Origin: Marinilabilia salmonicolor | Lineage (GTDB): Bacteria; Bacteroidota; Bacteroidia; Bacteroidales; Marinilabiliaceae | DNA: 64,000 bases | Assembly: GCF_003003035.1 (NCBI RefSeq) | Contig: NZ_PVTS01000014.1 | Location: 1 to 64,000 of the forward strand | Reading direction: 5' to 3' | In this document: positions 56,972-64,000 of the stretch, in pieces | Position numbering within the stretch: the first letter of the stretch is position 1 | Layout: each line of letters begins with the position of its first letter | Position numbers and translations under genes: made by a program | Notes under the pieces: model-generated | Databases searched by the model: none | Seen by the model: the letters and a program-made list of their open reading frames with translations, nothing else | Told to the model about the DNA's origin: nothing

Positions 56972-59443
56972 TTACTTAATTCTAAGTGAATAAACCTGAT
57001 TCTTCTCTGTTTTAAAATCGTATAAAAAGGTTTCAGGCAATGAGACAGCTTTTTGAGGAGCTTTTTCTGAGATAAGAGGTGTTTTTATTTGCGGTTTTTC
57101 AAAGAACGGATTGGGATTCTCTTCTTTTGCTCCTTCTAAAGTAATGTTACCGGAAATTTTCATTTCATTGGGGACCCGGATTCTGCAATTACCACCCAGT
57201 GTAGATTTGATTTCTGCTTTAATTAGGTGACCATTTGACCATTTGAAACTGACTTCGAAACCGCCGGGTGTTCTCAAACCGGTAATTTCCCCGTTTTGCC
57301 AGTCATCGGGCAGGGCCGGCAGAAAGTGAATGGCGCCGTCGTGACTTTGCAACAACATTTCCGCAATACCGACTGCACATCCGAAGTTTCCGTCAATCTG
57401 GAAAGGAGGGTGGGCATCCAGCAGGTTGGGATAGGTACCACCACCTTCACCGGAGTTGTTGTCAGTTCCAACAAGCGTGAGCTGGTCTTGAATCAGCTTC
57501 ATTGCATGATTACCATCGAGCATGCGGGCCCAGAAGTTTACTTTCCAGCCCATGGACCATCCGGTGGATACATCACCACGATGTTTCAGGGTTGTGCGGG
57601 CTGCTTCAAATAACTCAGGGGAGGAATAGGGTGAAATTTGGTTGGAGGGATGCAATCCGTAAAGGTGTGAAATGTGACGATGTTTATCATCGGGACTGTC
57701 CAGGTCTTCCATCCACTCCTGCAATTGCCCGTGCTTCCCAATTTGCATAGGTGGCAGCCGGTCAATGATTTTTTGAAAATCGTTGATTAGTTTTTCATCC
57801 TCATTAAGCAGGATGGCTGCTTTTTTTGTCTTTGTAAAAAGATCGAACAGGATCTGATTGTCCATGGTTGCTCCGGCAGTAACTGACGGACGACCGGCGG
57901 GTGCATTTTCCGGTGAGTTGGAAGGACTGACCACCAACCAACCGTTGGAAGGTTCTTCCACAAGAAAATCCTGATAAAACCGGCAGGCCGATTTCATAAT
58001 CGGATAAACTGATGCCAGATACTCCTGATCGCCACTGTAGAGATACTTTTCCCAGAGGTGTTGAGTAAGCCAGGCACCACCCATGGGCCACATACCCCAG
58101 AATGCGCCGTCAACTACTCCGGTAATGCGCCAGATATCTGTATTGTGGTGAGTTACCCATCCGTTGCAACCATACATATTCTGAGCAGTTTGTGAGCCTG
58201 CTTCAGACAACTCTCTGACCATCTCAATCAATGGCTCGTGCAATTCCGGAAGATTGGTTTTCTCAGCCGGCCAGTAATTCATTTCGGTATTGATGTTGAT
58301 GGTGTATTTACTGTCCCATGCAGGATTTGTACTGCCATTCCATATTCCCTGAAGGTTGGCAGGCTGCCCGCCCGGGCGCGAACTGGAAATCAGCAGATAA
58401 CGGCCAAACTGATAATAGAGTGATACCAGCGCCGGATCATTGGTCTGCGAAAAGTTTTTGATTCTTACGTCTGTAGGCCGCTGTATAGCCGGAGTTGTAC
58501 CCAAATCCAGCGACGACCGGGTGAAATATTTGCGATAGTCCCTGATGTGGGCTTCTTTGATTTCTGAATACGCTTTTGTTTGGGCGGCAGTAAGAAATTT
58601 CCGGCACTTTTCATTCTCATCAGCGGTTAATGTTTTGTAATCCACAAAATTGGTAGCCATAGATATTAGAATGACCACTTCGCTGGCATTTTTTACAGTG
58701 ATTTTGTCTCCATCAGCAGATGTTGCGCCATCCGTGTTGAGTATTTTGGCGAGGGTATTGAATTCTACTTTTCCTTCGACTCCTTCATGAGTGCCGGAAA
58801 TGCCGGTCATTTCGAGAGTGCTGGCATCTACCGCTTTGGTGTTCTTTGCCAATGGGCCGATTAGATTGGCAGTGAAAGACAGACTTTCCGGTCGGTCGGC
58901 AGATAACTTTACCACAATGATCTGATCGGGGAAGGAAGCAAAAATCTCTCGTTTGAAATTCACATCATCGACGGTGTAGGAAGTAGTGTGCAGGGCTTTT
59001 TCAATGTTCAGCTCCCGGTAATAGTTTGAATAATTCTCATGTCCTTCGAAAGTGAGGTTGAGATTGCCAATAGTCTGGTACATGGAGCCATGCAGTTGCT
59101 CTGCTACCATGTTTTCATTGATCATCTTTTCCGCTTCGTGGTATTGGCCGTTGAAAATCAACTTTCGCACTTTGGGCAAGGCCTCCAGGGCTTTGGGGTT
59201 ATCGTTGCGTGACGGGCCGCCCGACCAGAAAGTTTCTTCATTCAGTTGGATGTTTTCATTGGCAGGATCGCCGAACACCATGGCCCCCAGGCGTCCGTTG
59301 CCAACGGGCAGTGCTTCATTCCAGTTTTCAGCCGGCTTGTCGTACCATAGTTTAAGGTCGCTTTCCTGTGGGGTGTCTTTGGTGCAAGCTCCCAGGAGGA
59401 GAAAACTAAAAGCAATAATTAAAATTTTTCTTAATGAATTCAT
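56972..59443 (-). CDS. GH95 alpha-L-fucosidase/alpha-L-galactosidase, lipoprotein
   Basis: 823 residues from the ATG at 59443; MNSLRKILIIAFSFLLLGAC then forms a lipoprotein signal (an in-frame ATG 12 bp upstream is possible). GH95 features: LWYDKPAENWNEALPVGNGRLG at the start of the N-terminal beta domain (LWYDKPAENWN, GNGRLGAMVFGD), NINTEMNYW in the barrel with the two catalytic Asn, the acid Glu512 in SNSPENAP, and DGNFG late in the barrel. The all-helical (alpha/alpha)6 domain and C-terminal beta domain complete the usual length. It releases alpha-1,2-linked L-fucose or L-galactose from host, plant or microbial glycans. First of a minus-strand glycosidase series. Confidence 0.93.
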   Translation of the reverse strand: MNSLRKILIIAFSFLLLGACTKDTPQESDLKLWYDKPAENWNEALPVGNGRLGAMVFGDPANENIQLNEETFWSGGPSRNDNPKALEALPKVRKLIFNGQYHEAEKMINENMVAEQLHGSMYQTIGNLNLTFEGHENYSNYYRELNIEKALHTTSYTVDDVNFKREIFASFPDQIIVVKLSADRPESLSFTANLIGPLAKNTKAVDASTLEMTGISGTHEGVEGKVEFNTLAKILNTDGATSADGDKITVKNASEVVILISMATNFVDYKTLTADENEKCRKFLTAAQTKAYSEIKEAHIRDYRKYFTRSSLDLGTTPAIQRPTDVRIKNFSQTNDPALVSLYYQFGRYLLISSSRPGGQPANLQGIWNGSTNPAWDSKYTININTEMNYWPAEKTNLPELHEPLIEMVRELSEAGSQTAQNMYGCNGWVTHHNTDIWRITGVVDGAFWGMWPMGGAWLTQHLWEKYLYSGDQEYLASVYPIMKSACRFYQDFLVEEPSNGWLVVSPSNSPENAPAGRPSVTAGATMDNQILFDLFTKTKKAAILLNEDEKLINDFQKIIDRLPPMQIGKHGQLQEWMEDLDSPDDKHRHISHLYGLHPSNQISPYSSPELFEAARTTLKHRGDVSTGWSMGWKVNFWARMLDGNHAMKLIQDQLTLVGTDNNSGEGGGTYPNLLDAHPPFQIDGNFGCAVGIAEMLLQSHDGAIHFLPALPDDWQNGEITGLRTPGGFEVSFKWSNGHLIKAEIKSTLGGNCRIRVPNEMKISGNITLEGAKEENPNPFFEKPQIKTPLISEKAPQKAVSLPETFLYDFKTEKNQVYSLRIK

Positions 59444-59500
59444 GATTGATTGCATATCATATGATTTATGAGATTTGCCCTCTGCTTTCGCGGTATATTC

Positions 59501-59674
59501 TCGTCAGAGACGAATGGTAATAAGGGAAGAAGATTGCTTCGCATTGCTCGCAATGACTCTGTTTTATAGGGTTTAGCAGGGTCGGTGGGTAGTCTTCCCC
59601 TTCTGTTTCTTTAGTGGCAAAATCCTCCCCCTCGTTTCCGAGCGAGGGGGTGTTTGACTCTCGTCTCTGATGAG
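59501..59674. repeat. Extragenic hairpin module (copy near GH95)
   Basis: Three hairpins: TCGTC-AGA-GACGA (59501-59513), CCCCCTCG-N8-CGAGGGGG (59627-59650) and CTCGTC-TCT-GATGAG (59660-59674). The same two palindrome types recur at 61418-61466, on the other side of the GH43_12 gene. The intervening sequence has no gene. Confidence 0.7.
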
Positions 59675-59697
59675 GATTTTTAAGAACTGTTAATTCT

Positions 59698-61284
59698 CTA
59701 TTCTGTTATCTCATCACCTATTGTATAGTAATCGAAATCCACATAACCGCCCGTTTTTTCGGTGGCAAAAGAGAACAAGCCAAAACGATATCCCATAAAA
59801 TGTTGGGGTAGGGAATAGGCCATTTGCAGTGGTTCTCCTATTTTTTTCCACTCATTACCATTCAAGCTGTAATAGAACCGGGCTTTATCTGTTCTGTTTC
59901 TGAAATCGCAGTCGATTTTTAACCAGGCCTTATCCTGTTCCAGCGGGATGGTTTCCAGTTCAACAGGTTCTTCAGTTTCTGCACTTACCATTACAATTGA
60001 TTTACTGTTGTTTTCCATCTTTACACCTACAAATCCGTATCTTTTTTGTAATGCTACCAGCCCGGCGATATCTCCATCTTTCATACCCTTAACTTCAAGC
60101 AGGGTGGAAGCAGAACTAACTGGGCCGAAGGTGCGTTGTGTCAGAGTATTTCTGGTTTGCTCCACATTGTCATCAATACGTCCATTGGTCATGCGCAGGA
60201 ATCCTTCCCTTTCAGTCAATGACCAGTAGCGATCATCGGGGTTGTGGTTCCATTGCCATGCAAGTGGCAGTTTATCTCCGTCAAAATCATCTGATGTTAC
60301 AATACCTGATGCCCCAATGTTTTGAACTGCAATATCCAAGGTGTCCGGCACTTTCCCGTCAATTCCCAGAACCGGCCATCCATCTTCCCATTTCATGGGC
60401 ATAATGTATGGCATTCTTCCAACAGAACCATAATCACGGAACATGTAGGCATACCAGTCGCCTTCGGGAGTGTCAATAATGCTTCCCTGAGCTATTCCCC
60501 GGTCCTGAAGGGCTACTTTTCCTTCATAAGGCCCGGTGATCTGATCGGCCCGGTGTACCACAACTGTGCGCATTCCTCCCTGTGGCCAGGTGATATTGAA
60601 AATGTAATATTTGCCGTTGTGTTTGATGACCTGTGAACCTTCGGCATGCAGCATCAAATCTTCCGCAGCGACTTTACCTGCATCAGGAACGATTACCTGA
60701 TTTATACCGTCAGGTTTGACACCCGATAAATCTTCTTTCAGTTCAACAATCCGGATATCGCCACCACCATAAATCAAATATACTTTTCCGTCATCATCGA
60801 AGAAAAGGGAATTGTCGTGCAATACTGGTTCAAAAGTAATGGCTTCCCATGGCCCGTTTTCAATGTCTCTGGTTTTGTAGATGTGCGTTTTTCCGGAAGT
60901 TGCCGAAAAAGTGGATACGTAAAATGTATCGTTTTGAAAACGCAGGCTGCTGGCCCAGGAACCTTTGCCATAAGCATTCTTTCCGTTTTCAAGACGTAGT
61001 GCTTCATTGTTGGCCAGCGTATCATAGGCATAGTTGACAATTTTCCAGTTTACCAGATCTTTGGATTTCATGATGGGCACGCCGGGGCTCATGTGCATAG
61101 TGGTGCTGCTCATGTAATAAGTGTCGTCCACACGAATGATGGAAATATCCGGGACATCGGCAAAAATTACCGGGTTTTGCGCTGTTATTTGGGGTTCTTG
61201 TTGTTTTTTCTGATTTTTCCCGGAGCATGAACTCAACCACAAGCCGGAAATCAGCATAATGATTATTGAAAAATGTGTCTTCAT
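59698..61284 (-). CDS. GH43_12-like beta-xylosidase/arabinofuranosidase, lipoprotein
   Basis: 528 residues with lipobox LSSC (Cys20). The propeller (about 35-320) carries the base Asp46 (ADVPDISI), the pKa-tuning Asp157 (LHDNSLFFDDDG) and acid Glu215 (HAEGSQVIK). Residues about 330-525 form the C-terminal beta-sandwich seen in GH43 beta-xylosidases (DKLPLAWQWNHNPDDRYW, GYVDFDYYTIGDE). It removes terminal xylose or arabinofuranose from oligosaccharides. It stands alone between two copies of a GC-rich hairpin module. Confidence 0.9.
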   Translation of the reverse strand: MKTHFSIIIMLISGLWLSSCSGKNQKKQQEPQITAQNPVIFADVPDISIIRVDDTYYMSSTTMHMSPGVPIMKSKDLVNWKIVNYAYDTLANNEALRLENGKNAYGKGSWASSLRFQNDTFYVSTFSATSGKTHIYKTRDIENGPWEAITFEPVLHDNSLFFDDDGKVYLIYGGGDIRIVELKEDLSGVKPDGINQVIVPDAGKVAAEDLMLHAEGSQVIKHNGKYYIFNITWPQGGMRTVVVHRADQITGPYEGKVALQDRGIAQGSIIDTPEGDWYAYMFRDYGSVGRMPYIMPMKWEDGWPVLGIDGKVPDTLDIAVQNIGASGIVTSDDFDGDKLPLAWQWNHNPDDRYWSLTEREGFLRMTNGRIDDNVEQTRNTLTQRTFGPVSSASTLLEVKGMKDGDIAGLVALQKRYGFVGVKMENNSKSIVMVSAETEEPVELETIPLEQDKAWLKIDCDFRNRTDKARFYYSLNGNEWKKIGEPLQMAYSLPQHFMGYRFGLFSFATEKTGGYVDFDYYTIGDEITE

Positions 61285-61307
61285 TTGTGTAATGTTTTTA
61301 TGTTTGG

Positions 61308-61466
61308 GCGGATTTCAAATCCGCGAAATATAATCGTGTGGATTCGGAAACCCACACGAAAGGAGTATTCGACACTGTCAGGATCCTGCTCCTTGATTCC
61401 GATTAATTTTAGACTAACTCGTCAGAGACGAGAGATATGAAACCCCCTCGATTGGAAACGAGGGGG
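61308..61466. repeat. Cluster of extragenic hairpins upstream of GH43_12
   Basis: GCGGATTT-C-AAATCCGC (61308-61324), TCGTGTGG-N9-CCCACACGA (61334-61359), CTCGTC-AGA-GACGAG (61418-61432) and CCCCCTCG-N8-CGAGGGGG (61443-61466) follow one another within 160 bp. The last two repeat the module at 59501-59674. They may end the upstream GH97 transcript or be REP-like elements. Confidence 0.7.
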
Positions 61467-61490
61467 AGGAGTAATGAAATGATATTTGTA

Positions 61491-63437
61491 TTATTGTTGT
61501 TTCAGAATAAACCCACCGTTTGGCTGAATGTTAACTGAGAATTCTCCGTTTTCAGGAATGGTGACCGTCGCCATAGACGGAGATCCATCTTTTTTGTCGT
61601 TGTAGAAAGATACTTCCTGCCCGGCAAGCATAGGGAGTTTCAGGTCGAGTTTTTTGACCTCTTTTTCAGCGTTGATTCCTGCTATATACCATTTGTTGCC
61701 ATTCCGGCGGGCGAGTACGCTGTACTTGCCGGGGAAACCGTCAATGAAGCGGGTTTCATCCCATGTAGTGGGTATGTTGCGCATAAACTCGACTTCAAAT
61801 TCCGGCAGGTCAGTGAGATTATTTGGAGTAAGCGCAAAAAACTGAATTGGATTTTGAAAGAGAATTCCGGTTGCCAGTTGGAAAATATCGGTGGTTAATC
61901 GTTTTTGACCTTCTTTATTTCCTTTGTTCAGATATTTATTCAGAATTACACCACCAAATTCCATGCTGCCAACTGTGTTGCGCATAAATGGATGTAGGGA
62001 GGCATAGAATGCTTCCTTTTCGCGCACATCCTGAACGAATACGAGCATTTCTGATGCCAATACCGCTTCTGCGCCCACAAAATTTGGATACATCCGTTCC
62101 CAACCGCGGGGGAGGGTAGCTCCGTGGAAATTAACCATCAATCCATGATCGTTGGCATCGGAAAGAATGTTTTCGTACAAACGCATGGTTTCCTGCTTGT
62201 CGCCTCCCAGAAAATCAACCTTCAGACCTTTTACACCCATCTTTTTCAGCCATTTCATCTCTTTCTTTCGGGCGATGGAAGTGTTCATTTTATTCAGTGG
62301 TGTTTGGAAAGCATCATTGGCCGAGCCATTGGAATTGTACCACAAAAAGACTCCAACCCCTTTGTCTTCAGCATATCTGATAAGCTCTTCCATCTTTTCA
62401 TAACCGATGTTTGTATCCCACCAGGCATCAATCAGAATGTATTCGTAATCCATAGCTGCAGCCAGGTTAATGTATTTTACCTGATCGGCATAATTCATAC
62501 TGTTGTCCTGCCAGATGATCCAGCTCCAGGTGCTGCGCCCGTATTGATAATCCTGTGAGGGTTCGTAAAGTGGTTCTACCACGTCCCAGGGAATGGTGGT
62601 TTCAACTATTGGTTTAAGTGTTCCGCCTACTGTAATGGTACGCCAGGGAGTCACACCGGGAAGTCCTATTTGTGCTCCGGTACTTCCAAAACTATTGTTC
62701 TGTCCCGGATTTGGATATTCAACCGTGTAAACGCCATCTTTGAAGCTGCTCAGGTGGGAGGCACAGTAGAGGCTTCTTACGCCGGTTTCGGACAATAATA
62801 CCCATCCGTTGTCATTAATCCTAAACAAGCCCGGGAATACATATCCCTCAGGCGACTGGTTCTCGTACATTGAAACATTGGCCTGATACCCGCTTTCGTA
62901 GCTTGGTGAAGTGCGAGCAAATCCTTCCATAGGTCTCATCATGTACGACAGAAAGCTTTTAGTCTTATCGGGAAACCTGAATCCGGTTGCTTCGGATTTT
63001 ACTACAATCGCTTTGGTATCGCCCCACATTGGCAGTTCATAGCGAAAAGCAATGTCGTTGTTACTTACCTGAAAAAGGACAGATATTTGTTTCTTATCTG
63101 CGTTGGAAAAAGTGCATTTCAGGGAATTTGCCCGGTACCGAATAAATGATTGCTTAATTTTGGCTTGTGTATATGCTTTTTCAACGTTACCGGTGGAGGA
63201 TTCAGTAAAACTCATGCCGGTTGTAAAATCACCCTCGTTGGTGGTCAGTCCCAGTGGAGAATCTTCGAGCATGGTTTGTCCGTTGTAGGTGACTGAGTAA
63301 ACCGGGTTTCCGCTTTCAATATCGACACTTAGCTGAAGCTTCCCGTCGGGACTTTCTACCTCGGCCACTTGCGAATAGGCTGCTGTAGAGAATAATACAA
63401 AGCATAAGGTTATTATGCCTGGAATAATGTTTTTCAT
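61491..63437 (-). CDS. GH97 family glycosidase, probably retaining alpha-galactosidase type
   Basis: 648 residues with a Sec signal peptide (cut after AYSQ, about 23). Order: GH97 N-terminal beta-supersandwich (about 25-275), catalytic barrel (about 280-560; STWSWIIWQDN, IDAWWDTNIGYEKM, VFLWYNSNG) and C-terminal beta domain. Asp408 in LKVDFLGGDKQ occupies the place of the nucleophile of retaining GH97 enzymes; inverting SusB-type alpha-glucosidases lack it and use Glu residues on other strands. An alpha-galactosidase (or related retaining alpha-glycosidase) is therefore more likely than an alpha-glucosidase. It is part of the minus-strand glycosidase series. Confidence 0.9.
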   Translation of the reverse strand: MKNIIPGIITLCFVLFSTAAYSQVAEVESPDGKLQLSVDIESGNPVYSVTYNGQTMLEDSPLGLTTNEGDFTTGMSFTESSTGNVEKAYTQAKIKQSFIRYRANSLKCTFSNADKKQISVLFQVSNNDIAFRYELPMWGDTKAIVVKSEATGFRFPDKTKSFLSYMMRPMEGFARTSPSYESGYQANVSMYENQSPEGYVFPGLFRINDNGWVLLSETGVRSLYCASHLSSFKDGVYTVEYPNPGQNNSFGSTGAQIGLPGVTPWRTITVGGTLKPIVETTIPWDVVEPLYEPSQDYQYGRSTWSWIIWQDNSMNYADQVKYINLAAAMDYEYILIDAWWDTNIGYEKMEELIRYAEDKGVGVFLWYNSNGSANDAFQTPLNKMNTSIARKKEMKWLKKMGVKGLKVDFLGGDKQETMRLYENILSDANDHGLMVNFHGATLPRGWERMYPNFVGAEAVLASEMLVFVQDVREKEAFYASLHPFMRNTVGSMEFGGVILNKYLNKGNKEGQKRLTTDIFQLATGILFQNPIQFFALTPNNLTDLPEFEVEFMRNIPTTWDETRFIDGFPGKYSVLARRNGNKWYIAGINAEKEVKKLDLKLPMLAGQEVSFYNDKKDGSPSMATVTIPENGEFSVNIQPNGGFILKQQ

Positions 63438-63604
63438 AGTAATTTCTTTAATCTTATGTTATGATTTTTGATTCAGTACAAGTCTGCGTTCCTGCTTTAA
63501 AAAGATACTTCTAACAATACACAAAAGCATACGACACCTTCAGCGTCGATATTGTATATTTTGGAAAACTATAAACATATGAGCCCCTCAGGCACTGTTT
63601 CACT

Positions 63605-63686
63605 CAAATATATAGAAATGACCCCGAAGCGGGTCAAATATTTATAGATGTAATGTTTACAAGAAAATCGACCCCAAAGCGGGTCG
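63605..63686. repeat. Short GACCC/GGGTC hairpin pair upstream of GH97
   Basis: GACCC-CGAAGC-GGGTC (63620-63635) and CGACCC-CAAAGC-GGGTCG (63669-63686) are two versions of one hairpin. The first is bracketed by CAAATAT/TATAG direct repeats. On the minus strand CAAATATA at 63605-63612 reads TATATTTG, a -7 match, but the -33 spacing (22 nt) is long, so it is uncertain as a promoter. Confidence 0.5.
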
Positions 63687-63708
63687 TACCAGTTGCGTTT
63701 AGGCTTTT

Positions 63709-64000
63709 TTATTTATTAAACTCCCAGAAGTCAAAATTGAATAACTCCCCTTTACCTCCTTTAAAAACAAAAAATAAATCATGAATACCTTTTTGTTTCT
63801 TTGTCTTGATGGTGAATGTTTGCCAGCTGCCGTCATTTTCTGTTATTTCACAAACTCCCAACAGCTGTCCGTCTTTTGCATCCAGGCGGATTTCAATATT
63901 ACCTCCCTCTAAAACTGCTGCACGAGCTTTGAATGTTTTGGCTCCTTTGGCAAAGTCAACACTGCGAACTTTTATGTAATCGCCGTTGTGGATGTTGGTA
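63709..64000 (-). CDS. CBM6-type C-terminal domain of a secreted glycosidase (partial)
   Basis: The minus strand carries an open frame of 97 codons entering from the right edge and stopping at TAA (63709-63711). It encodes a beta-sandwich typical of CBM6: DYIKVRSVDFAKGAKTFKAR, IEIRLDAKDGQLLG, SWQTFTIKTKKQKGIHDLFF and the terminal FDFWEFNK. Such domains usually close GH43, GH16 or similar enzymes; the catalytic part lies outside the window. It resembles the C-terminus of the GH43-CBM6 protein at 37908. Confidence 0.8.
   Translation of the reverse strand, partial: TNIHNGDYIKVRSVDFAKGAKTFKARAAVLEGGNIEIRLDAKDGQLLGVCEITENDGSWQTFTIKTKKQKGIHDLFFVFKGGKGELFNFDFWEFNK

Overview
The window is a chromosomal segment of a Bacteroidota bacterium. 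Evidence: paired SusC/SusD outer-membrane genes, many lipoproteins, a type IX secretion (T9SS) sorting tail, an ECF sigma/FecR/STN-receptor circuit, a Nudix-type AraR, and -7 boxes of the form TAnnTTTG. The dense xylan/arabinan/glycan gene content suggests a free-living polysaccharide degrader. Order Marinilabiliales is plausible but cannot be proven from this sequence. No rRNA, tRNA or intact transposase gene was seen.

Layout. 1-2084: the tail of a probable cas gene and a large type II-C-like CRISPR array (25 intact 46-bp repeats plus a degenerate repeat at each end, 26 spacers), apparently transcribed on the minus strand. 2.1-12.2 kb: mixed housekeeping and accessory genes, namely a GH10 xylanase, a broken alpha/beta-hydrolase lipoprotein, an ATP-grasp protein, a T9SS cargo protein, LarE, an M48 lipoprotein, a soluble PAS/PAS histidine kinase and its single-domain receiver. 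12.2-25.1 kb: polysaccharide utilization locus 1 (PUL1), with SusC, SusD, a GH30_3-like enzyme, a surface glycan-binding lipoprotein, a membrane-spanning SusR-like regulator and a BACON-GH30_8-like enzyme. 25.8-29.6 kb: two tandem right-handed beta-helix lipoproteins with a GH120-like Asp/Glu pair. 29.7-41.0 kb: L-arabinose block with a mutarotase (divergent) and araR-araA-araP-araD-araB followed by GH43-CBM6 and GH51. 41.3-54.9 kb: PUL2, with ECF sigma, FecR anti-sigma, STN-SusC, SusD, GH109, GH2 and a NahK-like sugar kinase, best read as a GalNAc/Gal-containing glycan locus. 55-56.8 kb: a K+/H+ antiporter. 57-64 kb: minus-strand lipoprotein/secreted glycosidases GH95, GH43_12 and GH97 and the end of a CBM6 protein.

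How it works together. GH10, GH30_8-like, GH43 and GH51 enzymes and possibly the GH120-like pair would release xylose and arabinose. AraP imports arabinose, AraA-AraB-AraD send it to the pentose-phosphate pathway, and AraR senses it. PUL1 resembles fungal beta-1,6-glucan loci. PUL2 uses trans-envelope sigma signalling and supplies both exo-glycosidases and the hexosamine kinase that would feed GalNAc/GlcNAc into metabolism.

Unexplained structure. (1) Each CRISPR repeat contains a Bacteroidota -7 box, and the two terminal repeats are degenerate in opposite halves. (2) A dispersed palindromic family (ATGAAACGAG...CGAGTTCCAT) occurs in units running from one ATG to the next, immediately upstream of real start codons. 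(3) MITE-like elements carry near-matching or exact 7-bp flanking duplications. (4) Inverted repeats sit on readable promoters of galM and araR.
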